The position numbers were made by a program, and so were the translations under genes. Below, piece by piece: positions 1 to 6,671 of a stretch of DNA of 12,180 nucleotides (position 1 is the stretch's first letter; each line of letters opens with the position of its first letter). The notes under the pieces are model-generated. The model had not been told where the DNA came from and did no database searches. It worked only from the letters and a program-made list of their open reading frames with translations. This DNA is from an uncultured Hyphomicrobiales bacterium (lineage in GTDB: Bacteria; Pseudomonadota; Alphaproteobacteria; Rhizobiales; Beijerinckiaceae), in the NCBI GenBank assembly GCA_903903935.1, contig CAIVAX010000183.1, forward strand, positions 1 through 12,180. Direction: 5' to 3'.

Positions 1-1194
1 CTGCGCGTGCGTCATGTGGTGCTGGCAATCAATAAAATGGATCTGGTTGATTTTGACCGCGCCATTTTTGACAAGATCGTCGCTGATTATCAGGCGATTG
101 CCGGGCATTTGCATTTTGCCAGCATTATGCCCATTCCTATTTCTGCGCGCGATGGTGATAATGTCACGCAGCGTTCAGATCGTATGAGCTGGTATCAGGG
201 GCCGGTGCTGCTTGATTATCTGGAGACGTTTGACGCCAGTGAGGCAAGCTCTCAGACGAGCCCCATGTATTTTCCTGTGCAATGGGTCAATCGTCCCAAT
301 CTCGATTTTAGAGGCTATGCTGGTACGCTGGTCAGCGGCTCGGTGCGTGTGGGAGATGAAATTCTCGTCCAGCCCTCAGGGCGTCGCAGTCATGTGGCGC
401 GCATTGTCACGCAAGATGGCGATTTGCAAAAAGCGGATCAGGGTCAGGCGATCACTCTGACGTTGCGTGATGACGTGGATGTGTCGCGTGGCGATGTGCT
501 CACCTTGGCGCAAGCACCGGCCCGGCAGGCGCGCGATCTGCGCGCTCATCTCCTCTGGATGGTTGAACAGCCGTTGATGAGCGGGCGCGATTATATCATT
601 CAGCTGGCGAGTGCGAGCGCCAATGCCAGTATAGCGGCTTTACATCAGGCGATTGATATTCACACCTATGCGCCGCGCGAGGCTCTTTCGCTGGGCATGA
701 ATGAGATTGGTCTGGTCAGTCTGTCTCTCGATAAGCCGCTTGTGATGAGTGATTATCTTGATAATCGCGCCTTGGGTGGGTTTATCCTGATTGATAAACT
801 CACAAATATGACTGCAGCGATTGGCTTGATCGACAGTCAGGCGCAAATTCTGTTTGCCTCACAAGATCTACTCTCGCAAGATCCACTCTCGCAAGATCAG
901 CTTACGCAAGAGCACGCGTCTTTGCCGTCTTTTGTGACGCGGCTGATGGGTACGGCGGCAACACCGCGCCGTGAGGCCTTTTGGCTTGCGTTCAGTTGGC
1001 GCTGTGTCTCGGCGTTTGTAATCTGGGCGCTTGCGCTGGCTTATCTGGGCCGGTCTGATCTGGCGCTTCTGCTCGCTTTGGCGGATTTGATCCTGCGTCC
1101 GCTTGTGCGTGCCCTGCATGATCGGCTCTGGACGCTCTGGCGCAATCGAGCGGCGCTGCCGCCTGATTCCCATGATGGCGGGGCAGGCATTTAG
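1..1194 (+). CDS. cysN: Sulfate adenylyltransferase subunit 1 (CysN-like), 5'-truncated, fused to a C-terminal DUF2061-type membrane domain
   Basis: CysN is the GTPase subunit of ATP sulfurylase. With CysD it converts sulfate and ATP to adenosine 5'-phosphosulfate, using GTP hydrolysis to drive the reaction in the cytoplasm. The frame is open from base 1, so the P-loop half of the GTPase domain lies left of the window. Visible are the G4 motif NKMD (about residues 9-12 counting from base 7), the G5-like ISARDGDN (45-52) and the EF-Tu-like beta-barrel domains up to about residue 270. After the normal CysN core comes a linker with a 5-residue repeat (bases 859-918). From base 961 (residue 319) there is a segment TPRREAFWLAFSWRCVSAF followed by two hydrophobic stretches and LHDRLWTLW, which is the pattern of DUF2061 small membrane proteins. 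NodQ-type proteins instead carry an APS kinase (CysC) domain here, and none is present. CysD would be expected upstream, out of view. The gene converges on kdsD with an 11-nt gap. The CysN assignment is firm; the DUF2061 assignment is from remembered family pattern. Confidence 0.9.
   Translation: MRVRHVVLAINKMDLVDFDRAIFDKIVADYQAIAGHLHFASIMPIPISARDGDNVTQRSDRMSWYQGPVLLDYLETFDASEASSQTSPMYFPVQWVNRPNLDFRGYAGTLVSGSVRVGDEILVQPSGRRSHVARIVTQDGDLQKADQGQAITLTLRDDVDVSRGDVLTLAQAPARQARDLRAHLLWMVEQPLMSGRDYIIQLASASANASIAALHQAIDIHTYAPREALSLGMNEIGLVSLSLDKPLVMSDYLDNRALGGFILIDKLTNMTAAIGLIDSQAQILFASQDLLSQDPLSQDQLTQEHASLPSFVTRLMGTAATPRREAFWLAFSWRCVSAFVIWALALAYLGRSDLALLLALADLILRPLVRALHDRLWTLWRNRAALPPDSHDGGAGI
859..918 (+). 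repeat. In-frame 15-bp tandem repeat (four copies, last one diverged) in the cysN linker
   Basis: Four successive 15-bp units start at 859, 874, 889 and 904. The first three share the core TCRCAAGATC and the fourth is diverged. Because 15 bp equals five codons the repeat stays in frame and encodes SQDLL-SQDPL-SQDQL-TQEHA. It lies exactly between the end of the CysN core and the DUF2061-type domain, so it probably acts as a polar flexible linker that grew by slippage or unequal exchange. Confidence 0.75.
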
Positions 1195-1205
1195 GGGCTT
1201 GGCGA

Positions 1206-2225
1206 TCAGGCTACGCCAATGGCGTAGAGATCATGCAAATGCAGAATGCCGACCGGCTTATTTGTGGCATCGACCACAATTAGCACGGAGCGTTTTTTGT
1301 CATTCAAGCGCGCCAAGGCTTCTGCTGCCATGGAATCAGGATCAATCGTCATGGGCTGTGGCGTCATAATGGTGTCGACAGGGCTGCTGAGCAGATCGCC
1401 GCCGGTTTTGATATGACGGCGCAGATCGCCATCGGTGATGATGCCAGCCAGAGTTCCATTGCCATTGAGCACGGCGACACAGCCCAGACGCTTGCTGGTC
1501 ATTTCCAGCACAGCCTGTTCCATGCGTGCGCCAGAATTGACCAAGGGCATATCCTCGCCCGTGTGCATGACATCGCGGACAAAGGCGAGCCTTGCCCCAA
1601 GCTTGCCTCCGGGATGAAAGGCTTTAAAATCTTGCGCGGTAAAACCTCTGGCTTCGAGCAAAGCAATGGCCAGTGCATCGCCCATGGCCAATTGCATGGT
1701 GGTGGAGGTGGTTGGTGCGAGGCCATTGGGGCAGGCCTCTTCGGCCTTGGGCATAAGCAGGCAGGCATCGGCCTCGCGGCCCAAAGCGCTTTCGGCGCTG
1801 GCGGTCAAAGCTATCAGGCCAATTCCGTAACGCCTTGAATAGGTAATGATATCAGCAAGCTCGGCGGTTTCGCCCGACCAAGAGAGGGCCAGCAGCACAT
1901 CGCCGGGTTGGATCATGCCCAGATCACCATGGCTGGCTTCGCCCGGATGAACGAAATAAGCGGGGGTACCGGTGGAGGCAAAGGTGGCGGCCAGCTTGCG
2001 GCCGACATGGCCCGATTTGCCCATTCCGGTGATAATCACCCGGCCTGTGGCGGCGCGGATCATCGCCACGGCTGTGGTGAGGTTTTGTCGAAGGTCAGAG
2101 CCATTTTCTCCAAGCAATGCTGCTTCTAGGGCCGCAATGCCAGCTTGTTCCAGGCGCAAAGTGCGCAGGGCCGAAGCCAAGGGATCAAAGTTTTGTGCCA
2201 TGCCTTGGGTCTGACTTTCTGTCAT
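1206..2225 (-). CDS. kdsD: D-arabinose-5-phosphate isomerase, KpsF/GutQ/KdsD family
   Basis: This cytoplasmic enzyme interconverts D-ribulose 5-phosphate and D-arabinose 5-phosphate, the first committed step to Kdo, which is used in LPS and in the glycolipid anchor of group 2 capsules. The 339-residue length fits the family. An N-terminal SIS domain (about 45-190) contains GMGKSGHVGRK (67-77), HPGEASHGDLG (93-103), SWSGETAEL (115-123), EACPNGLAPTTSTT (163-176) and HPGGKLG (204-210). With a constant offset of 11, Lys70, Glu122, Glu163 and His204 match the E. coli KdsD active-site residues Lys59, Glu111, Glu152 and His193 as I remember them. Two CBS domains follow (about 214-271 and 282-339). 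The ATG at 2225 has an AGGG six nucleotides upstream; Met9 is a possible alternative start. Since the gene sits divergent to a capsule export operon, it may be the capsule-dedicated copy usually called kpsF rather than the housekeeping LPS copy, but sequence alone cannot decide. Confidence 0.95.
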   Translation of the reverse strand: MTESQTQGMAQNFDPLASALRTLRLEQAGIAALEAALLGENGSDLRQNLTTAVAMIRAATGRVIITGMGKSGHVGRKLAATFASTGTPAYFVHPGEASHGDLGMIQPGDVLLALSWSGETAELADIITYSRRYGIGLIALTASAESALGREADACLLMPKAEEACPNGLAPTTSTTMQLAMGDALAIALLEARGFTAQDFKAFHPGGKLGARLAFVRDVMHTGEDMPLVNSGARMEQAVLEMTSKRLGCVAVLNGNGTLAGIITDGDLRRHIKTGGDLLSSPVDTIMTPQPMTIDPDSMAAEALARLNDKKRSVLIVVDATNKPVGILHLHDLYAIGVA

Positions 2226-2460
2226 GAATGGCCCTGATGGATCGAGGGCCGGTCCTTGCCCACCGCAGCAAGGCCATGAAAGGCCTATCTGAGAGTTTGG
2301 CGCTGCATTGTCAAATTGAAGCCTTATTGTTAAAGCAAGGAGGCTTTGTTTGTCGGGTTTAGACTCGGATCAGCCAGTGTATCTCCCCGGCCTTGAGGGT
2401 CGATTTGAGGGGTAATGGTTACAAAGGTGACACGACAAGCCATGCGGACAGGTGCACAGA
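2226..2460. promoter_or_regulatory. Divergent intergenic control region between kdsD and the capsule export operon
   Basis: This is the only long non-coding stretch in the window, and genes leave it in both directions, so promoters for kdsD (minus) and for the export operon (plus) should lie here. I see no convincing sigma-70 -35/-10 pair. TTGTCA at 2308-2313 with TTAAAG 16 nt downstream is the least poor candidate on the plus strand. The kdsD-proximal end holds two adjacent hairpins (2230-2275). A perfect Shine-Dalgarno-like AAGGAGG sits at 2337-2343, far from the first export gene, and precedes a TTG-initiated 21-codon frame (2350-2415). The regulatory role is inferred from gene layout. Confidence 0.45.
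2230..2275 (-). repeat. Two back-to-back inverted repeats (hairpins) in the kdsD leader
   Basis: The first inverted repeat is GGCCCT (2230-2235) with AGGGCC (2245-2250), a perfect 6-bp GC-rich stem with a 9-nt loop. The second begins at the next base: GG-T-CCTTGC (2251-2259) pairs with GCAAGGCC (2268-2275), giving 8 bp with one bulged T and an 8-nt loop. In the kdsD transcript the first stem includes the AGGG that looks like its ribosome binding site, six nucleotides before the start codon. There is no U-tract, so a terminator is not indicated. A leader structure affecting translation is possible but unproven. Confidence 0.5.
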
Positions 2461-3768
2461 ATGCTTGATCCTAATTTGCCTCATGTGATCAAGCCGCCAT
2501 CACAAGATCTGCAGACTGTCCGCGGTCTCATCGCCCATCGGCTCTGGTCGGTTCGCCAGCTCTTGACTGGGCGCCAAGTTCAACCTGCTGCTTTTTCCTC
2601 GGGTCATGAGCTGCAGCCCTTGGGCGGCGTCACGGTGGATTTGTCTGCGGCCCATCGCTCGGGTGGACGCGGGCGTGTGATCTTCTTTCTGGCCTTTTTG
2701 CCGGGGCTTCTCTCGATCGTCTATTTTGGTTTTTTGGCGACAGATCGCTATGTCTCGGAAGCCAAATTTATCGTCAAGACAGCCTCGAAATCAGCCGATT
2801 CAGGCGGCCTTGGATCGTTTTTGAAATTTGCGGGCTCGATGTCGGGCATGAGTCGCTCGCAAGATGATAATTATTCGGTGCAGGAATATATCAAATCGCG
2901 CGCCGCTGTTGCTGAATTGTCGAAGAAGATTCCTGTGCGCGAGATCTATAATCGCCCTGAGGCAGATTTCATCGCGCATTATCCCTCCATTTTCTTCGGC
3001 AAATCAGAAGAGCGGCTGTATGATTATCTGCAATGGATGGTGAATGTCTCTTTTGGTAATACATCGGGTATTGCCACTTTGCGTGTGCAAGCCTTTCGGG
3101 CTGAAGATGCTTTGCTGGTCACCAAAACTTTGCTGGAGCTCGGCGAGGATATGGTGAACCGTCTCAATGAGCGCATTAATGCAGATGCTATTCGCACCGC
3201 GGCGGAAGAAGTGGGTCGCGGCGAGCAGCGCATGATTGATGCGCAAATGGCGCTGACGGAATTTCGCAATCGTGAATTGATGGTGGATGCCATACAAAGT
3301 TCGGTGGTGATCACAGAGGTGATCGCGGGCCTTGATGCCGAGCGCATTTCGACACAGGCGCAGATCAGCCAATTGGCGGCGGCTGCGCCAGATAATCCGC
3401 AGATCAAATTGCTCTATGGCAAGGTCAATGCGCTCAATGGTCAGATTGCCGATCAGCGCGCTCTGATTGCCGAGCCCTCCACAGGTATTGCGAAAAAGCT
3501 GGGGGAATTTGAGCGCCTGTCCTTGATGCGCGAATTTGCCAAAATGTCGCTCGCCTCTGCCAATACCGCGCTGGATAATGCCCGCACCGAGGCGCGTCGC
3601 CAGCAATTATATCTCGAGCGTGTGGTAGAGCCCAATCTGCCGGATTTTCCCATTTCACCGCAAAGATTGCGGATGATTGCTACCATTATCGGCGGCAATG
3701 CGCTTTTTCTCTTGGTGATCTGGCTGTTCTATATGGGCGTGCGTGAGCACGGGGCAGGTGCGGGATGA
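2461..3768 (+). CDS. Capsule polysaccharide export inner-membrane protein, KpsE/BexC/CtrB (polysaccharide co-polymerase) family, copy 1
   Basis: This 435-residue protein is of the type that links the ABC exporter to the periplasm and outer-membrane channel and may influence chain length (RkpR in rhizobia is the comparable protein). A long cytoplasmic N-terminus (1-72) leads into a first membrane segment (about 73-92, FFLAFLPGLLSIVYFGF), followed directly by the family hallmark DRYVSEAKF (95-103). The periplasmic part is largely helical and coiled-coil-like (about 215-375). It ends in VEPNLPDFPISPQRLRM before a second membrane segment (about 406-426). I chose the ATG at 2461, with GGACAGG about 8 nt upstream; the in-frame GTG at 2452 has a worse-placed site. 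The paralogue at 4631 also begins with Met-Leu-Asp, which supports this. It opens the export operon and overlaps the permease gene by 4 nt. Confidence 0.9.
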   Translation: MLDPNLPHVIKPPSQDLQTVRGLIAHRLWSVRQLLTGRQVQPAAFSSGHELQPLGGVTVDLSAAHRSGGRGRVIFFLAFLPGLLSIVYFGFLATDRYVSEAKFIVKTASKSADSGGLGSFLKFAGSMSGMSRSQDDNYSVQEYIKSRAAVAELSKKIPVREIYNRPEADFIAHYPSIFFGKSEERLYDYLQWMVNVSFGNTSGIATLRVQAFRAEDALLVTKTLLELGEDMVNRLNERINADAIRTAAEEVGRGEQRMIDAQMALTEFRNRELMVDAIQSSVVITEVIAGLDAERISTQAQISQLAAAAPDNPQIKLLYGKVNALNGQIADQRALIAEPSTGIAKKLGEFERLSLMREFAKMSLASANTALDNARTEARRQQLYLERVVEPNLPDFPISPQRLRMIATIIGGNALFLLVIWLFYMGVREHGAGAG

Positions 3769-4553
3769 GCACACAGGCTCTGTCCTTCACACGCGGGCTC
3801 AAGGTTCAGATCCGCGTCATTTATGGCATTATGGTGCGCGATCTGATGTTGCGCTATGGCCGCGACAATTTGGGCTTTCTGTGGGTGTTCATCGAGCCCA
3901 TGTTGTTATGCATTGGCGTGTTGATCATCTATTCTCTCTTGCGCGGCGATGAGCATGGCGTGGCCGTGGTGGCACTCACCCTATCTGGCTATATGCCGCT
4001 GACCCTCTGGCGACATCTGACCAATAATGCGGTTAATCTCTATCGGCGCAGCACCAGCGTGCTCTATCATCGCTTTATCACGCTCTATGACATGTTCTTC
4101 GCGCGCATGATCATGGAATTTGCCGGCTCCACCTGTGCCTTTCTGGTGATTTATCTCACCCTCCTCTCCTTTGGTCTGACCGAGCCCATTCGTGACCCCG
4201 GACTGTTGATTGCGGGTTGGTTCTTTCTGGGACTTTATGGCGTATCGGTTGCCATTATCTTTGCGGCGATGACGGAATATTGGGAAGTCGCAGAAAAATT
4301 CATGGGCCCGTTTCAATATTTGACGGTGCCTTTGTCAGGCGCATTCTTCCTTGTCGATTGGTTGCCGCGCCCGGCGCAAGATGCAATCTGGTTTAATCCG
4401 CTCACCCATTGCTTTGAAATGATCCGCGCGGGTTATTTTGGCGATGAGATCGTGACCCATTATGATTTATGGTATCCCGCCATTTGGGTGATCCCCAATC
4501 TCTATATTGGGTTGCGTTGGACGCAATCAGCGCGCGCCCGGATTCATTTGTGA
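3765..4553 (+). CDS. kpsM: Capsule polysaccharide ABC transporter permease, KpsM/BexB/RkpT type (ABC-2)
   Basis: This is the membrane subunit of the exporter that moves lipid-linked capsular polysaccharide across the inner membrane, powered by the KpsT-like ATPase encoded at 5827-6612. Its 262 residues match the family length. The N-terminal region carries VRDLMLRYGRDNLGFLWVF (24-42) leading into the first membrane segment, the usual KpsM/Wzm signature. Further hydrophobic segments lie at about 43-60, 64-82, 116-138, 146-169, 181-200 and near 237-251. The conserved NPLTHCFEMIRAGYFG (211-226) precedes the last one. Its ATG overlaps the stop of the preceding gene (ATGA), which predicts translational coupling. 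The permease and its ATPase are separated by a second KpsE-like gene, an unusual order. A 77-nt gap with no clear structure follows. Confidence 0.92.
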   Translation: MSTQALSFTRGLKVQIRVIYGIMVRDLMLRYGRDNLGFLWVFIEPMLLCIGVLIIYSLLRGDEHGVAVVALTLSGYMPLTLWRHLTNNAVNLYRRSTSVLYHRFITLYDMFFARMIMEFAGSTCAFLVIYLTLLSFGLTEPIRDPGLLIAGWFFLGLYGVSVAIIFAAMTEYWEVAEKFMGPFQYLTVPLSGAFFLVDWLPRPAQDAIWFNPLTHCFEMIRAGYFGDEIVTHYDLWYPAIWVIPNLYIGLRWTQSARARIHL

Positions 4554-4618
4554 TCACATGACAGACCCAAGACGCTCTTCTTCTTGTGCTGCTCAATGCC
4601 AGAGGCTCTCACAGCTTC

Positions 4619-4623
4619 AAGGA
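4619..4623 (+). promoter_or_regulatory. Ribosome binding site that fixes the start of the second KpsE-like gene
   Basis: AAGGA at 4619-4623 lies seven nucleotides before the ATG at 4631. An upstream in-frame GTG at 4586 would add 15 residues (from MLLNARGSH) but has only pyrimidine-rich sequence before it. The site therefore selects the ATG at 4631. Confidence 0.65.
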
Positions 4624-4630
4624 TGGCTCT

Positions 4631-5830
4631 ATGCTTGATGATCAGCACAGATCCATTCCGCTGGCTCCGCTAATGCGCATTGGCGGTGAAACGCCCCTTT
4701 TGTTGAGCGAAGAGCTCAGTCAATGGCAGAGTGTGCGCCGCTGGCTCGCACAGCGCTTCTGGCCGCTCGTTTTGGTCGTTTTGCCGGCGCTGCTCTCGAT
4801 CCTTTATTTTGGTTTCATTGAATCTGATCGCTATGTGTCCGAGGCGAAATTTGTTGTGCGGGCTCCCAGCACGGCAGCTTTGGGACAGATCGCCAATGTG
4901 CTGCAGGGCAGCGGTATCGTGAAATCAGCTGATGATGCTTATGTCGTGCATGGCTATCTTGAGTCGCGCGATGCTTTGCTGGAATTATCGAAGAATTCGG
5001 GCTTGGAGGAGATGTTTGGGCGGCCTGAGGCGGATATTTTATCGCGCTATCCCAAATTCTATCGCAAGGCGAATGTTGAGGATTTGTACAAGCATTATCT
5101 CAAATTTGTTTATCTCGATTATAATCAGACAACAGGCATTAGCTTGCTGCGCGTCCAGGCCTTTCGCCCCAAAGATGCGCATGATCTGGCGGCTGCCATG
5201 TTGGATAATGCCGAAGTGCTGATCAATCGGCTCAATGAGCGCGCTCAGCAGGATGCAATTGAGAATGCCATTAAAGAGATTGATTTTAGCAAAGAGCGCG
5301 CGCTGGCCGCGCAGGCGAAAGTGACCGAATTTCGCACGCGTGAATCTTTGATCGATCCCAATCTCACCTCCAAGAGCATGTTGGAGGCGATCACCAAGCT
5401 ATCTGTTGAGATTGCTCAATCGAGTGCACAGGCTATTGAGATTGGCAAAGCTGCGCCGCAATCGCCGCAATTGGCCACTATCCGCACCCGCATCGCCTCT
5501 TTGCAGGAAGAAGTTCAGAAGCAACGTCAAATGCTGGGTGGCAATAGCGGGGCTTTGGCCCCCAAGATTGCCGAATATGATCGGCTGATGTTGGAGACTG
5601 AATTTGCCACCCATGGTTTTCTCACCGCTATGGCCACGTTGGAATCAGCCCGGCAGGATGCGCGCAAGCAAAAGATTTTTCTGGATCGGGTCGCCGAGCC
5701 TTCTATGCCCGATATCCCAACCTATCCTTATCGTTTGTTGAGCATAGCGATTGTGTCCGTGCTGGCTTATTTGCTCTATCGGATTGGTGCTTTGCTGGTC
5801 AAAGATACTTTGGGGCATTCGGTCAAATGA
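4631..5830 (+). CDS. Capsule polysaccharide export inner-membrane protein, KpsE/BexC/CtrB family, copy 2
   Basis: This 399-residue paralogue of the protein encoded at 2461-3768 is clearly related but diverged. Shared features in order are LPALLSILYFGF in the first membrane segment (about 44-63), DRYVSEAKF (66-74), RPEAD followed by a tyrosine-rich stretch, TGISLLRVQAFRPKDA, INRLNER, a coiled-coil-like central region containing VTEFRTRE and AAPQSPQLATIR, VAEPSMPDIPTYPYRL and a final membrane segment (about 369-389). The cytoplasmic N-terminus is about 30 residues shorter than in copy 1. The two copies flank the permease gene, and this one overlaps the ATPase gene by 4 nt (ATGA). The copies may form a mixed oligomer, serve different polymers, or divide chain-length and export functions; none of these can be decided from sequence. 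Confidence 0.9.
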   Translation: MLDDQHRSIPLAPLMRIGGETPLLLSEELSQWQSVRRWLAQRFWPLVLVVLPALLSILYFGFIESDRYVSEAKFVVRAPSTAALGQIANVLQGSGIVKSADDAYVVHGYLESRDALLELSKNSGLEEMFGRPEADILSRYPKFYRKANVEDLYKHYLKFVYLDYNQTTGISLLRVQAFRPKDAHDLAAAMLDNAEVLINRLNERAQQDAIENAIKEIDFSKERALAAQAKVTEFRTRESLIDPNLTSKSMLEAITKLSVEIAQSSAQAIEIGKAAPQSPQLATIRTRIASLQEEVQKQRQMLGGNSGALAPKIAEYDRLMLETEFATHGFLTAMATLESARQDARKQKIFLDRVAEPSMPDIPTYPYRLLSIAIVSVLAYLLYRIGALLVKDTLGHSVK

Positions 5831-6612
5831 ATTTCTGGCCCTCACTTCCCCATATGCTGCGCCCCCGCATAGGCCAGATGGCCCGTGCAGAATATGACGG
5901 CAAGCAAATTGCCACAGAACAGAGCTTGGCGCAGACTGTCGCGCCTGAGGGTGAGCCGCGGCGCGCAATACGGGCGGTTGATATTGTCAAAGAATTTGAG
6001 ACCGAGATTGGCATTCGCCGTGTGCTCAATGGTGTTTCGTTTGAAGTCGCCTCAGGCGAGCGTCTGGCCATTTTGGGCCGCAATGGCGCTGGCAAATCCA
6101 CTTTGATTCAGATTCTCTCCGGCCTGCAGATTGCCACATCCGGCACTGTCGAGCGAGGTTTGCGCATGTCCTGGCCGCTGGCTTTGGCCGGTGGCTTTGA
6201 GGGCGAGCTGACGGGGTATGATAATATCCGCTTCATCACGCGCATTTATGATGTGCCGTTTCGTGAGACCTATGGCTTTATCGAGGATTTCACCGAGCTG
6301 GGTCAGCAATTGCACATTCCGGTGCGTTATTATTCCAGCGGCATGACGATGCGATTGGCCTTTGCGCTGTCCTTGGCCATCGATTTTGAATGCTATCTCA
6401 TCGATGAGGTGATTTTGGTTGGCGACAAGCGCTTCCAGATCAAATGCCATGATGAGCTGTTTGGCAAACGGCAGGATCGCGCGATGATTTTGGCGATTCA
6501 CTCCAATGATATTGTCAAAACCTTTTGTACCTCGGCGCTGGTGCTCAAGGCTGGGCGCGGGCGCGTGTTTCAAGATTTGGATCTCGCCTGCAATATTTAT
6601 TCGTCTTTGTGA
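5827..6612 (+). CDS. kpsT: Capsule polysaccharide ABC transporter ATPase, KpsT/BexA/RkpS type
   Basis: This is the cytoplasmic ATPase partner of the KpsM-like permease. Walker A is GRNGAGKST (84-92); the ABC signature is the KpsT-type YYSSGMTMRLAFALS (168-182) in place of LSGGQ. Walker B with the catalytic glutamate is CYLIDE (189-194), followed by VILVGDKRF, and the switch histidine is at 225 (AIHSN). The Q-loop region reads GGFEGELTG (122-130), with Glu125 where related KpsT proteins have Gln as I recall. At 261 residues it is about 40-45 longer than typical KpsT, all of it before the ATPase core. The ATGA overlap with the upstream gene supports the ATG at 5827, but Met10 (5854) and Met18 (5878) would give more usual lengths. 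A 59-nt gap leads to the glycosyltransferase gene. Confidence 0.93.
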   Translation: MNFWPSLPHMLRPRIGQMARAEYDGKQIATEQSLAQTVAPEGEPRRAIRAVDIVKEFETEIGIRRVLNGVSFEVASGERLAILGRNGAGKSTLIQILSGLQIATSGTVERGLRMSWPLALAGGFEGELTGYDNIRFITRIYDVPFRETYGFIEDFTELGQQLHIPVRYYSSGMTMRLAFALSLAIDFECYLIDEVILVGDKRFQIKCHDELFGKRQDRAMILAIHSNDIVKTFCTSALVLKAGRGRVFQDLDLACNIYSSL

Positions 6613-6671
6613 GTTTTTGGGTGGGAAGGGTGGATCGTCGTGATTGCGTGCAGCGTGGATCAGATAGGTCA

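Noticed and set aside
1195..1205. Bidirectional terminator between cysN and kdsD
   Set aside because: The gap is 11 nt and I see no stem with a flanking T-run around it.
2319..2346. Inverted repeat AAGCCT/AGGCTT as an operator or terminator
   Set aside because: Only 6 bp with a 16-nt spacer and no T-run; expected by chance in a region of this length.
3004..3606. Long minus-strand frame of 200 residues opposite the first KpsE-like gene
   Set aside because: It is a codon-bias shadow of the strongly supported plus-strand gene, with no recognisable domain.
4586..4630. GTG start at 4586 for the second KpsE-like gene
   Set aside because: There is no ribosome binding site before it; the ATG at 4631 has AAGGA at seven nucleotides and gives the same Met-Leu-Asp start as the first copy.
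6525..6671. Upstream extension of the glycosyltransferase gene to 6525
   Set aside because: It would overlap the ATPase gene by 88 nt, the added residues resemble no glycosyltransferase N-terminus, and the double ATG at 6672/6675 has an AGG just upstream.
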